Source: SVEL01 sp045126215 (GTDB taxonomy: Bacteria; Bacillota; Clostridia; Lachnospirales; Lachnospiraceae). Taken from it: DNA of 64,000 bases. Made by a program: the position numbers and the translations under genes. A model generated the notes under the pieces. It was not told the origin of the DNA and searched no databases. It was given only the letters and a program-made list of their open reading frames with translations. Every line of letters begins with the position of its first letter. The first letter of the stretch is position 1. This document shows positions 8,634 to 18,305 of the stretch, one piece after another. The stretch covers positions 41,777 to 105,776 of the forward strand of contig JBGVOD010000013.1 in NCBI GenBank assembly GCA_045126215.1, read 5' to 3'.

Positions 8634-10988
8634 TCAAATCATAAAATCGTCTTCTGTAAGCACATTCATTTCTTTATCTTTCTTCTTGAATAAAGACTTG
8701 AACATTTTTCCAAGTGACTTACTTTCTGCATTTTCAATTGCAATATCAATAATCTGTTCTACATGATTCTTATGAATTACAAGTGTAATAGTATATAACT
8801 GATCTATCTTTGCGTGCAATGCCAAAAGTCCCATTTCATCAATAGTATATCCCTGACTTTCTGCATATTCCACAGCTACCTTTGCCCAGTCTTTTACCTT
8901 ATTGTGTTTAAGTTTAATCATATTGTCAAATTTTTCAAGAATCTCTGTATTTTTTTCAAAGAATTTATCTGAAAGAGATCTTTCATCTTCAAATACGACT
9001 ATTCTCTTAGTCTCTGACTTGTCAAACATTTCCATTATTTCAACAAACAAGCCCGGTTCAATTGATGCAGCCTTTTCAATAATAACATCACATGTATCTA
9101 ATTTCTGCAAAAAGCCTCTTATGTTTTTCCCGTTAAGACTTACTCCGTTTACCTTTGCAACTTTATAGTTATTTCTGCTTCTTATAGTACTTACAAGCTT
9201 AATTATGTCCATTGCAAGAGTAGTCTTTCCACTCTTTACATCCCCCATAATATAGAGAAAATCATTTGTTTCGTTATTATTCTTAAGCATATTCTGGAAC
9301 ACTTTAATAACCTGCTTATCAAGTCCTTCAACCCCTGAATAATGGTCAAGAAATTCCCTAAGTAATTTTTTTGATTCCTCTGCAGTGATCTGCCTTGGCT
9401 CCTTGTGTTCCTCTTCTTCATTTATATCCTCTGCTGTGCTATCGTCAACATCAGTTTCCTCTTCTGATAATTCTTCTGATGACTCCTCCTCAGTAGCTGA
9501 CTCAGTGTCTTCTTCAACCGGTTCTTCTGTAGAAGAAATTACATCATCTTCTATAGATTCAACTGCATCATTCTCTCCCTCTTCTTGTTTATCATCTGCA
9601 CCATCAGATGTAAATGCAACTGATGCCATATCGTCTTTTGCATTCTTTAATTCCTGCTCAAGAATTGCTGCAATTGAGCTTGCAATTGCTAAATCAACTG
9701 TCTTATCCAGATCATTAAGTTCCTCTTCTGTAACCATATTCTCTTCAGCTTCAAGTCTTTCGTTTTCGCTTCTTTCAAGAAGGAAATCATCGATTGACTC
9801 TTCCCTAAAGTCACCTGATACAGCCACTTCGCCCTCCTCAATATCTATCAATTCTTCGACTTCATCTTCTTCAGATATTACTTCTTTGGCTGTCATACTT
9901 TCTGCTATGATGTCAGCAAAGGTTTCAAAATCCGTCTTTTCTTCCGGTTCCTTGTACATACCATTTAGAATTTCTTCAAGTGTTACCTGTCCCTCTATCT
10001 GGTCATCTGTTTTCTCAGAAGTCTCTGCCTCAGAAGTTTCTTCTTCTGAAATTTCTTCTTCTGAAGTTTCTTCTTCAACACTTCCTTCTGATTCTACGTC
10101 ATTATACAAATCATTTTCTTCAATATTTTCATCTGATTTACCAGAAATCACTACCTCTTTAGTCTTTTCTGGTTCTTCATCATCATGTGAATCATTTTCT
10201 ACTAATGTGTTATTATCTTCTACTTCATCAGCAATTCTGTCACTCTTATCTTTTCCTTCTGACAAAAGTTCAACCATACTTCTTGCAATCTCAGCCTGAA
10301 TATTATAAGTATCATATTTATTGTCAACAGATACTTCCTTAACCTTTATATCTTCAACATTTATTCCTTCTCTTTCAGACCATCTCTGGTCATATTTTTC
10401 CTGCTGACTCTTGGTAAGCGGCTCATAATTCATTTTAAGCTCCATTGCCTTATCTACATACTTACCTTCGCTGAACCATAGGATAATCGTATCACACATC
10501 TCTACACACTTTTTCTTATCCCCAGCTTTTTCATATAATGTTGCAAGTTCATATGCCCATCTGTCATCCATATCATCATCAATATACTTCTCTAATATTG
10601 CAATCTGTTTCTCAACAGGGTCATTTTGAAGCTTTGATATATCATATTGGAGAATATATCTGCTGGCATCTCTTGGGGCAGCATCCACAAAGTCTGCATA
10701 GTAATCCATAGCATCTTCCAAGTCTTTTCTCTTTACACTTACACGGGTAAGTCTAAATGCTATCTGACGACCAAGCTGATTTCTTTCATAAGCCATTACA
10801 AGAATATCCCTAGCCTTATCATATTCACCAATAGTTTCATATACATCTGCAACTGTTATCAGCAAAGCCGTATTCTTAACCTTACTAAAATCAATAGTAT
10901 CAGCTATCCTTGCAGCATCTTTAAACTCTCTTTTTCTAATAAGCTTCTTAACCTGTTCAGTTTTAATGTTTATTTCGTACTTATCCAC
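8634..10988 (-). CDS. TPR / acidic-linker / degenerate AAA protein of the SMC operon
   Basis: This 784-residue cytoplasmic protein follows the SMC-like gene by 41 nt and is the last gene of the dnaX-to-SMC transcription unit. Residues 1-190 form TPR-like helical pairs (DVYETIGEYDKARDILVMAY, ELATLYEKAGDKKKC). Residues about 200-555 are an extremely acidic, Glu/Ser-rich disordered linker with short repeats (SEEETSEEEISEEETSE). Residues about 560-745 look like a CbbX/SpoVK-type AAA domain: a Walker A-like GDVKSGKT at 582-589 and a lid-like helical end (EYAESQGYTIDEMGLLAL). The expected Walker B Asp-Glu is missing (CDVIIEKAA), so it may bind but not hydrolyse ATP. The start is GTG 10988, with GAAAGG upstream. 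The exact function is unknown; a partner or loader of the SMC complex is inference from position. Confidence 0.6.
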   Translation of the reverse strand: MDKYEINIKTEQVKKLIRKREFKDAARIADTIDFSKVKNTALLITVADVYETIGEYDKARDILVMAYERNQLGRQIAFRLTRVSVKRKDLEDAMDYYADFVDAAPRDASRYILQYDISKLQNDPVEKQIAILEKYIDDDMDDRWAYELATLYEKAGDKKKCVEMCDTIILWFSEGKYVDKAMELKMNYEPLTKSQQEKYDQRWSEREGINVEDIKVKEVSVDNKYDTYNIQAEIARSMVELLSEGKDKSDRIADEVEDNNTLVENDSHDDEEPEKTKEVVISGKSDENIEENDLYNDVESEGSVEEETSEEEISEEETSEAETSEKTDDQIEGQVTLEEILNGMYKEPEEKTDFETFADIIAESMTAKEVISEEDEVEELIDIEEGEVAVSGDFREESIDDFLLERSENERLEAEENMVTEEELNDLDKTVDLAIASSIAAILEQELKNAKDDMASVAFTSDGADDKQEEGENDAVESIEDDVISSTEEPVEEDTESATEEESSEELSEEETDVDDSTAEDINEEEEHKEPRQITAEESKKLLREFLDHYSGVEGLDKQVIKVFQNMLKNNNETNDFLYIMGDVKSGKTTLAMDIIKLVSTIRSRNNYKVAKVNGVSLNGKNIRGFLQKLDTCDVIIEKAASIEPGLFVEIMEMFDKSETKRIVVFEDERSLSDKFFEKNTEILEKFDNMIKLKHNKVKDWAKVAVEYAESQGYTIDEMGLLALHAKIDQLYTITLVIHKNHVEQIIDIAIENAESKSLGKMFKSLFKKKDKEMNVLTEDDFMI

Positions 10989-11029
10989 TTTCGTACCAAC
11001 CTTTCAACCTAATCTTACAGTTTACACTT

Positions 11030-14000
11030 CTAAAACAACGACGCCTGCTCATAAGATAATGTTGTGTAATCCATCTGTTCATTGTCAACGTTGCTTACAT
11101 AATCGACAACAACTGTCTGTTGACGTCCATCTACAAGTTTCTGTCCAAGAATATAGTTTACGTCAAATCTGCCTGTTATAGCTGGTGTTGCACCTCTACA
11201 TGGCACTATAAGCTGAACATTATTTGTCTTCAGCAGCTTAAATATTGGCTCCCAGATGTAGACATCCTTTGCAGCACCAAATGGATTATCAATAAATATA
11301 ACTTTGCGAAGCAATGGTCCATCGGAAGCTCTTTTATTAATATTTGTAATATAATTAATTATAGCAATTAGGAACTGGATATAGATACCTTGGGACTGTC
11401 CCGTACTACCAACAGCTTCTTCATATTTAAGATATCTGCTCTGCTCCTTAATACGCTCACGCTTGTACAGTGTAAGCTTGATAGCATTCATATCTTTTAC
11501 TATAACCTGGAATAATTTCTTAAATGAGAGTTGTGTCTTTATATATTTGACCTTATCCTCATCACTTCTTATATTATCTACTGTTTTTACGATTTCATCA
11601 ATATAGTTTTCCATATTTATTTTATATTCTTCTTCTTTTACGTATGGAATATTTAAATCAATAATCGAAATCGTCTCATTATCCATAAATATTTTTGAAA
11701 GCTTTGGCAATCTGTCAAGCTCTGTCTTAATGTTAATACAGGTCTGAATACACTGATTCTCAAAGCTTGCCTTTATCTTTTCCATATCATCAATGCTCTT
11801 AATAATCCTGTCTTTTTCCAAAGCAATACATTCATTTATTTCGGATAATGCGGTAATAAGTTCATCTGAATTTGCTACTCCTGATGGCATAACAACATTT
11901 CTGTCTATTTCATCAGCCAACTTATCTGCTCCCATCTTCATAAATAAATCTGTGAGCATTCTCTTTTCTTTTTCAAATTCTTCTTTTTTATCATACATCT
12001 CTTTTAAGAATTTGTCATATTTTTCAACAATATTACTGATTTTTTCTTCAATATTTAAAACACTTTCAAAGAGCTGCTCACTATTTCCAATATTTATTCC
12101 CTGTGCAGACACTATCTTTTCTATATCTCTCTCAAGAATTGCAAATCTGTTTGAAGAACGTTCAAAATCCCTTATACTTTCAGTAAGTTCTTTTATTTTT
12201 ATCTCATTCTGTTTCATTTCTTCACTCTTTGCAAGAATAAAGCTGTCGAAATCTCCACTTTCAATCACTATTTCTTCAAATGTGCCATACTTTTCTTCAA
12301 TGGAAGATTTGCCATAATCAATACTTCCTTCAAGTCTGTTCATAGCTTTTCCAAGCTTTGTTACTTCCTCAGATATAATATCTTTTTCTTTATTTATTAA
12401 ATCAAGATTTTTCTTAAGTTCTTTTAATTTTTCATTAGATTCTCTGTCTGTGAGAGTACTCTCGTATATCTTTTTTATATCATCTACAAATATTCCATTA
12501 TAATCGATAGCCTGAAGTGATTTCTCCATTGCTATATCATAATTACTGATTAATTTCACCTTGTCTTTTACATCGACATTTTCGCTTTCCATTGCTTTCT
12601 TAAGGCCCATGAATCTTGTTTGAAGAGTATCATCGTCAAGATCAGATATATCCGTTATATCTTCTCTAAAATACTGTTTATATTCATTATCAAATATTTC
12701 TTTTATCTGATTTATATTTTTCTTCATCAGCTGGACATGATGTTTTCTTTCTTCAAGCTGATTCTTTGACGCCTCAAGCCTTGCCTCAATGTTTACAGAC
12801 TTCTGCTTTATACTTGAAAGATTTATTTCACATCTGTCGCATTCTTTATTAACTTTTGATAATTCAAAAGATATATCTGCAATCTTATTTATTACCTCAA
12901 GCTTTTCTGTCTCTTCTGATAATTTTACAATTATCTGTTCGTTTTTATTATTTAATTTTTCAAGCTGTTCAGAATATTCATTTATTTTTTCTACACATCC
13001 TTCTTTTAAGCCTTCAATAGATTTCCTTTCCAGTTTCAGGTTCTCGTATACCATATCAGCTTCTTCTATTCTATCAAAGTATACATCTGTAAACTCTCCT
13101 GCAAATGCACTGTCATCTCTTAAAAGCGCAAGACTTTCATCATATGTATCTATTTTAAAAGTTATGGAAGATATCTGCTCTTTTACTTTCAAAGCCTTTG
13201 CAGCTATCATATCATCATCACAGAATATATTTATATCTTCCATTGCAAAGGACAAATTAGATGAATCAATAGGATAATCCTTGTTTTTTATACTCTCATA
13301 TCTAATAAGTGGAACAGCATATTCCCCATCTGTAAGTTCTGATATTCTGCTATCAGCAAGGATAGTATGATAGTTTTCCTTTATTATTATTCCATATGGA
13401 ATAAGTGGGTTCTTCTCTAATATTTCTTTTCTCTCATTTACACTTACTGCCTGTATGAAATCCTCTCCAAGCACAGCAACTTTTCCATGATATCTGACAA
13501 TATAATCATATACATTTAAAAGTACCTCTGTCTTTTTTACAGGACAGCCTTTTGAAAGCTCCTCATAATATGTTGTGAGTTCTGCAAGCTCCGCCTTATT
13601 ATCAGCTATCTCTTTTGAAAGAGACTGGTATTTCTGGTTGATGGTTGTAAAAAGTTTTTTGATATCACTTTCACCATATATCTCCATCAGTTTTTGTGCC
13701 TTTTGCTTTATGTCTGAGAGTTTTTCGCGAAGTAAAATATTGTCAGTTAACGCATTATCATTGTCATTTTCTTTTATTGCTATCTCTTCCTCTTCACGCT
13801 TTTTATCAGATAATTTTTCGGATATATCAGATATTTCTTTTGACAAACATTCTTGTTCTATGGCAAGCTCCTCAACCTTCTTTTTCTGCTCCTGTCTATA
13901 TCTTTCAATATCAAAACCTATCACATCATCATAAGATGATTTTAGTGTATTTATTTCTTCCCTTAATTTCTCACTTCGTTCATTGTAATCTTTTACCAGA

Positions 14001-15442
14001 TATTCATTTACGGCTTCTTCTTTTTTCAAGTCATCTAATTCGGACATAGTTGTCCCTATCATAGACTCTTCCATATCTATGATTTTCTGTTCCTTTTCAA
14101 TTTCCCCAGAAAGTCGCACTATTTCAGCTTTATTTCTCTGCATTTTAGTCGATGCAAGAATATGAAGTTCATCAACAATATCGCTCTTATCTCTCAAAAT
14201 ATTATCAACTAATGCTTGAAGTTCATCTCTTTCCTTCTTGTAATAAAGATAATCGCAGTAGTCATTGATACATTCTCTGATAGTAAGATTTTCTTTTTCT
14301 TTTTCGTATTTGTCTGTAATATCTGCAAGTTTTCCCTTTGCAAGTTCAAGCCTGTCTAGAAGTTTCTCTCTATCATTTATGTCCTTTTGTACTTTTACAG
14401 TTTCGATCTGCTTTACGCAAAACTCTTCATCGCGTTTTAAGCTTTCAATATGATTTAACACTCCATTTCTTTTTGTTTCATTATCATTTATTGCCTTTTT
14501 AACCGTATAATAGCCTTTAATGATTTCATTTGATAAATCATCTTTGCCATAATACATCTCTTTTACAGACTGCACTCTTCCAATAAACGATTCTATCATT
14601 TCAATCTCTCTGTCAAGAGAAACTATTTCGTCCTTCCTCTTTGAAAGCTCTAATAACTTATCCTTTATATCAATAAGTGTCTTAGCCATAACATCTTCGC
14701 TACCCTCACTGTACGTACGGATATTGAAGGACTTTTGAATAATTTCTTCAATAAGCAGGTCTTCTACAACCTTTCTTGTAGTTTTATAGTTTGTCTCAAA
14801 ATATGTACGAACATGACCTTCTGTTTTATTTATACCACGAATAATTTCCCATTCGCTCTCATACAAACCATAGTTTGCAATAAATCTCTGATATTCTCCT
14901 TTTCTTTCAAAAATATATATCTTAAGACTCAAATCTTTTTTGGAAAGCTCTCTAAGGTATGTCTTTAATCCATTATAAGTAATCCTCTCATTTCCGTTAG
15001 AAAGTGGAAGATTCTTTATATCATTGTCATTAAATTCTCTATAGAAAATACAGTAATTAAAATATTCAATACCTGCTGTATCCTTATGTTCCTCTTCATC
15101 CAAAAGAGAATCATCCTTCGCCTTTCTAGCACAAAATCCAGTAAGCATATACTTATAATTCTCTTTTACATCACAATCACTAAGTCTCCATTCAATAAGG
15201 GAATGTATAGTCTTCGAACCATTATTTGTTCTAAACAGCTTCTCTATAGGCTGCTTTTCATCCAGTGTACAGTTAGGAATAAGATTCTGTAAGAGCAGCA
15301 ACATAAGCACACTCTTACCACCACCATTAGCCAAATCGTAGATAGTATTTTTTCCTGAAAATCTCATCAGAAAATCATCATAGTACTGTGTACCAAAATT
15401 ATATTTAACATTATTCACCCTGATACGATTAATATGTGGCAT
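11030..15442 (-). CDS. MukB/JetC-like SMC ATPase
   Basis: This 1470-residue protein has the split-ATPase plan of SMC proteins. Walker A NGGGKS lies at residues 39-44. Two long Glu/Lys-rich coiled-coil arms (about 240-620 and 750-1290) flank a globular hinge (about 627-747, VAVLGEDFIQAV to FCDDDMIAAKAL). A signature-like STGQSQG sits at 1346-1352, followed by a Walker B segment VIFIDNPFG near 1380-1388. The usual Asp-Glu of Walker B is Asp-Asn here. The start ATG overlaps the TAA of the upstream gene by one base, so translation is coupled. With the two preceding genes it forms an SMC-kite-kleisin set like MukBEF, MksBEF or Wadjet JetABC. A role in DNA loop extrusion for segregation or plasmid defence follows from the family, not from this sequence. 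SbcC-like proteins are the alternative, but the neighbours argue against them. Confidence 0.75.
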   Translation of the reverse strand: MPHINRIRVNNVKYNFGTQYYDDFLMRFSGKNTIYDLANGGGKSVLMLLLLQNLIPNCTLDEKQPIEKLFRTNNGSKTIHSLIEWRLSDCDVKENYKYMLTGFCARKAKDDSLLDEEEHKDTAGIEYFNYCIFYREFNDNDIKNLPLSNGNERITYNGLKTYLRELSKKDLSLKIYIFERKGEYQRFIANYGLYESEWEIIRGINKTEGHVRTYFETNYKTTRKVVEDLLIEEIIQKSFNIRTYSEGSEDVMAKTLIDIKDKLLELSKRKDEIVSLDREIEMIESFIGRVQSVKEMYYGKDDLSNEIIKGYYTVKKAINDNETKRNGVLNHIESLKRDEEFCVKQIETVKVQKDINDREKLLDRLELAKGKLADITDKYEKEKENLTIRECINDYCDYLYYKKERDELQALVDNILRDKSDIVDELHILASTKMQRNKAEIVRLSGEIEKEQKIIDMEESMIGTTMSELDDLKKEEAVNEYLVKDYNERSEKLREEINTLKSSYDDVIGFDIERYRQEQKKKVEELAIEQECLSKEISDISEKLSDKKREEEEIAIKENDNDNALTDNILLREKLSDIKQKAQKLMEIYGESDIKKLFTTINQKYQSLSKEIADNKAELAELTTYYEELSKGCPVKKTEVLLNVYDYIVRYHGKVAVLGEDFIQAVSVNERKEILEKNPLIPYGIIIKENYHTILADSRISELTDGEYAVPLIRYESIKNKDYPIDSSNLSFAMEDINIFCDDDMIAAKALKVKEQISSITFKIDTYDESLALLRDDSAFAGEFTDVYFDRIEEADMVYENLKLERKSIEGLKEGCVEKINEYSEQLEKLNNKNEQIIVKLSEETEKLEVINKIADISFELSKVNKECDRCEINLSSIKQKSVNIEARLEASKNQLEERKHHVQLMKKNINQIKEIFDNEYKQYFREDITDISDLDDDTLQTRFMGLKKAMESENVDVKDKVKLISNYDIAMEKSLQAIDYNGIFVDDIKKIYESTLTDRESNEKLKELKKNLDLINKEKDIISEEVTKLGKAMNRLEGSIDYGKSSIEEKYGTFEEIVIESGDFDSFILAKSEEMKQNEIKIKELTESIRDFERSSNRFAILERDIEKIVSAQGINIGNSEQLFESVLNIEEKISNIVEKYDKFLKEMYDKKEEFEKEKRMLTDLFMKMGADKLADEIDRNVVMPSGVANSDELITALSEINECIALEKDRIIKSIDDMEKIKASFENQCIQTCINIKTELDRLPKLSKIFMDNETISIIDLNIPYVKEEEYKINMENYIDEIVKTVDNIRSDEDKVKYIKTQLSFKKLFQVIVKDMNAIKLTLYKRERIKEQSRYLKYEEAVGSTGQSQGIYIQFLIAIINYITNINKRASDGPLLRKVIFIDNPFGAAKDVYIWEPIFKLLKTNNVQLIVPCRGATPAITGRFDVNYILGQKLVDGRQQTVVVDYVSNVDNEQMDYTTLSYEQASLF

Positions 15443-16137
15443 TACTCTTCTCCTTTCAAAATCTCGTAAATACGGCCTTTATATTCATCAAAGTAATTTT
15501 CAATAAGCGCTTTAAATCGGTCTCTTGGATAATATCTTGAATCCTCCTCAATAAGCAGTTCTTGATTTACGAGGAAATTCAATGTAAGTTTAACAAAACC
15601 ACTCTTGGAACCTCTTGAAGCACGTGTTGTTTCTCCTTGTCCAATTATTGGCATATCCTCCCATGTAAGTGCAATTTCTTTAAAGCTATTTACTTCTATC
15701 TCTTCCATATTAAAAACTTTCAAATCATCTGTAATGCTTTTAAGAGCATTATCCATTGCACAAACAACATCTTCAAGTTTTATATATTCAACAAAAGTAT
15801 AATTTGATGAATCTTTATAAAATCTTGTAATAATAATATAGATAATGAAATAGCATAAATATAATTCCCTATTGAGTTTTATACCCATTTCTTTTTTAAG
15901 TTCTTCATTGGAATATCCAAAAACTTTGTTATTTTCTCCTGCAGAGATATACAGTCCATAGTTATATTCATAAAGATTAATATTCATTTTTTTGAATACC
16001 TTTCGCACCATGTCGAATACTTCTGTATTATTTTCATATTCTTCATAAAGAATAATATTTTCTTTTTTTGATATTTCTCCGCCATTTAACAATATCGAAA
16101 CAATATCCAATGCTTTATCAAATTCTTTATCCTGCAT
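15442..16137 (-). CDS. MukE/JetB-like kite subunit (DUF6063-like)
   Basis: This 231-residue protein overlaps the upstream 513-aa gene by 11 nt and the SMC-like gene by 1 nt. It is helical with a likely winged-helix C-terminus (SGFVKLTLNFLVNQELLIEEDSRYYPRDRFKALIENYF), as in MukE/JetB kite proteins that bridge the kleisin and the SMC heads. The family name is recalled and I could not check it. There is no signal peptide or membrane segment. The role as kite subunit is inferred from size, fold hints and the three-gene order kleisin, kite, SMC. Confidence 0.6.
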   Translation of the reverse strand: MQDKEFDKALDIVSILLNGGEISKKENIILYEEYENNTEVFDMVRKVFKKMNINLYEYNYGLYISAGENNKVFGYSNEELKKEMGIKLNRELYLCYFIIYIIITRFYKDSSNYTFVEYIKLEDVVCAMDNALKSITDDLKVFNMEEIEVNSFKEIALTWEDMPIIGQGETTRASRGSKSGFVKLTLNFLVNQELLIEEDSRYYPRDRFKALIENYFDEYKGRIYEILKGEE

Positions 16138-17668
16138 CTTGGTCTCCTATTAACTTAAGTCTAAAGTAGATATCTGATATTTCAAAATCCTCTTTAAGCT
16201 TAAGTATATTCTCTTCATTGAATTCAAGTGTCAAAATTATACCTGAATATTTATCATCTTCATCTTTTATTACAACATCCTTTAAATATTCTTCAAAGAA
16301 TGTATCCGGCTTTTCTACTACCATATCGATATCATAATATTTCTTCTGGCTCATATGCACAAGAAAAGAGTAGTAATCTCCATTAGCAAATATACTTTCT
16401 GAATATTTCTCCTTTAGAATCTCATTGAAATCCGAAAGGCTCGCCTCTTCTACTTGCAACAAAAAATCCAGCAATCCCCGTATAAATACGTGATAATTGT
16501 TTTCAATTCTTTCTTCCTCTATTTCATCCTCATAGACATACATAACTTCTTCTGTAGTTTCACTTATCTTCTCTGCTTCTTCCTCATTCTTTGGCTTTGC
16601 AAGAAGCATTTTGTCGATACATGTAAGATTAAAACTCTTTTTTACATTAAGCTTAAACAAAGGAACAACTAACATAGATAAAAGGTCTGTTTCATCTCTT
16701 TCCATAATTTTTTTCAACGCATACGTAAAGTCAAAGCTTGGTTTTAATCTATTGAATTTTGCCTTTGTAATTATTTCATCTGCCTTAACCTGCAGATCTG
16801 TACACGCACTTAAAAGCTCACTATGCTTTATTATTGCTCTCTTAAGCTCTGTTTCAAGTAAATATATATCATCTACCGCGCTAAAATATTGCTCATCTGA
16901 CTCTGTTTTAACAAGTGCAGCTTCAATAAGCTCCATATTTTTTGCGAATAGCTTTTGTTCATCTTCAAACCATCTCATACCTGTGCTCATGAATTCTTCA
17001 TAAGCCTTTGTACCTTCAAAAACATCCTCACTAAGTATTGCAAGTACTTCGTTCTTTCTAATCTTTAGTCTGGCAACCTCACTGTTAATTCTCTTGATAA
17101 CATCTATGCCACCTTTGTAATTCTTTGTGGTAATCATTTTCGACAGAAGCACCTGTGCAATGCTTATACCACTTTCATCCTTTATCTCCTTTGTATCAAG
17201 ATAAAATTCAATAGCTTCACTCGTTATAAAATAATTAATCACTTCATTACGGATTCTGCTATCAATAAGTTTCATTCGTATTGTCTTCTTTGTCCTGTCA
17301 ACAGGGTCAAAATATTCATACGAAAATGGCTTTCCACCATTCGTTATTTTGTCAAATATGTATGCAGAGACTTCCTTCTCTTCTTCCTCGTCAAGAGGAA
17401 TTCTAAAATCTCTTCTATACACATCATGTAAAAATTCTTCATACTCCTGATAGGTAATATCTTTCTCATTAAAGTTGTTTTCTTCAATAAAAAAGCGTAA
17501 TACTGCCATCAGAATATAACCCATATCCAAACCGGAATACTTTCCACCGGCAAAACCGGTGAAAGCATTGTCTGTAAGTTTGAAATATGGGTAATATTTC
17601 TTAATGTTCAGCATACGCTTACTATGGTCATATATTATATCTCTTGCCAAGATGTATTCTTCTGCCAT
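16127..17668 (-). CDS. MukF/JetA-like kleisin (Wadjet JetA family, formerly DUF5716)
   Basis: This 513-residue protein is the first gene of the SMC set and starts 40 nt after the recR stop. It reads as the JetA/DUF5716 family: an N-terminal winged-helix-like region with the HSKRMLNIKKYYPYFKLTDNAF opening, a long helical middle (about 190-330, ALVKTESDEQYFSAVDDIYLLE), an acidic linker near 360-390, and a C-terminal domain ending in EISDIYFRLKLIG. In Wadjet and MukBEF this subunit is the kleisin that closes the SMC ring. The family name comes from memory of the Pfam entry; order and spacing in the operon are seen directly. Confidence 0.65.
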   Translation of the reverse strand: MAEEYILARDIIYDHSKRMLNIKKYYPYFKLTDNAFTGFAGGKYSGLDMGYILMAVLRFFIEENNFNEKDITYQEYEEFLHDVYRRDFRIPLDEEEEKEVSAYIFDKITNGGKPFSYEYFDPVDRTKKTIRMKLIDSRIRNEVINYFITSEAIEFYLDTKEIKDESGISIAQVLLSKMITTKNYKGGIDVIKRINSEVARLKIRKNEVLAILSEDVFEGTKAYEEFMSTGMRWFEDEQKLFAKNMELIEAALVKTESDEQYFSAVDDIYLLETELKRAIIKHSELLSACTDLQVKADEIITKAKFNRLKPSFDFTYALKKIMERDETDLLSMLVVPLFKLNVKKSFNLTCIDKMLLAKPKNEEEAEKISETTEEVMYVYEDEIEEERIENNYHVFIRGLLDFLLQVEEASLSDFNEILKEKYSESIFANGDYYSFLVHMSQKKYYDIDMVVEKPDTFFEEYLKDVVIKDEDDKYSGIILTLEFNEENILKLKEDFEISDIYFRLKLIGDQDAG

Positions 17669-17708
17669 TTTTATTACCTACTTCATTTTATGATGTATTT
17701 AATAGATT

Positions 17709-18305
17709 CTATATCTCCGTGCGCCCTTCCAATGCTCGCAAAAGTGTAACTTCATCGATATACTCTAAATCGCCTCCTACAGGTACACCTGATGCAATTC
17801 GAGTAACCTTTATACCAGTAGGCTTAACAAGCTTACTAATATACATAGCTGTAGTTTCACCCTCAAGTGATGAATTCGTGGCTATAATCACTTCGTCTAC
17901 ATCATACTTAAGGCGTTCCATTAACTCTTTAAGCTTTATATCTTTTGGACCTATTCCAAGCATAGGTGATATAGCACCATGCAGAACATGATAAACGCCA
18001 TCGAACTTTCCGGTTTTCTCATAGGCAGCCAAATCTCTTGTATTCTCGACTACCATAATTACCTTATGATTTCTCTTCTCACTACTGCATATTGGACATA
18101 ATTCTTTATCTGTAAGTGTAAAACATTCTTTGCAATATTTAACATTTTCTTTAGCCGAAATGATTGTATTCGCCAAAGATTCTACCTGCGCTTTTGGCAT
18201 ATTGATTATATGAAAAGCCAGTCTCGCAGCAGATTTAGCGCCTATCCCCGGAAGCTTTGATAATTCTTCAATTAAATTTCCTATATAGCTGCTATAGTAA
18301 TCCAT
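17709..18305 (-). CDS. recR: Recombination protein RecR
   Basis: This 198-residue RecR acts with RecO/RecF in loading RecA at gaps. Visible landmarks are the N-terminal helix-hairpin-helix (LSKLPGIGAKSAARLAFHI), the four-cysteine zinc finger (CKECFTLTDKELCPIC, about residues 57-72), and the Toprim domain (VVENTRDLAAYEKTG) with the ending GGDLEYIDEVTLLRALEGR. It overlaps ybaB by one base, as in many Firmicutes. The same transcript continues into the SMC-like genes. Confidence 0.97.
   Translation of the reverse strand: MDYYSSYIGNLIEELSKLPGIGAKSAARLAFHIINMPKAQVESLANTIISAKENVKYCKECFTLTDKELCPICSSEKRNHKVIMVVENTRDLAAYEKTGKFDGVYHVLHGAISPMLGIGPKDIKLKELMERLKYDVDEVIIATNSSLEGETTAMYISKLVKPTGIKVTRIASGVPVGGDLEYIDEVTLLRALEGRTEI

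Noticed and set aside
9385..10299. Long plus-strand frame rich in serine opposite the acidic linker of the TPR protein
   Set aside because: It is the mirror of GAA/TCT-rich codons on the minus strand, has no ribosome-binding site or recognisable domain, and its serine content follows from the opposing Glu/Ser repeats.
8634..17668. A complete Wadjet defence system
   Set aside because: No JetD-like Toprim nuclease is encoded next to the three SMC-type genes and the locus sits in a housekeeping operon.
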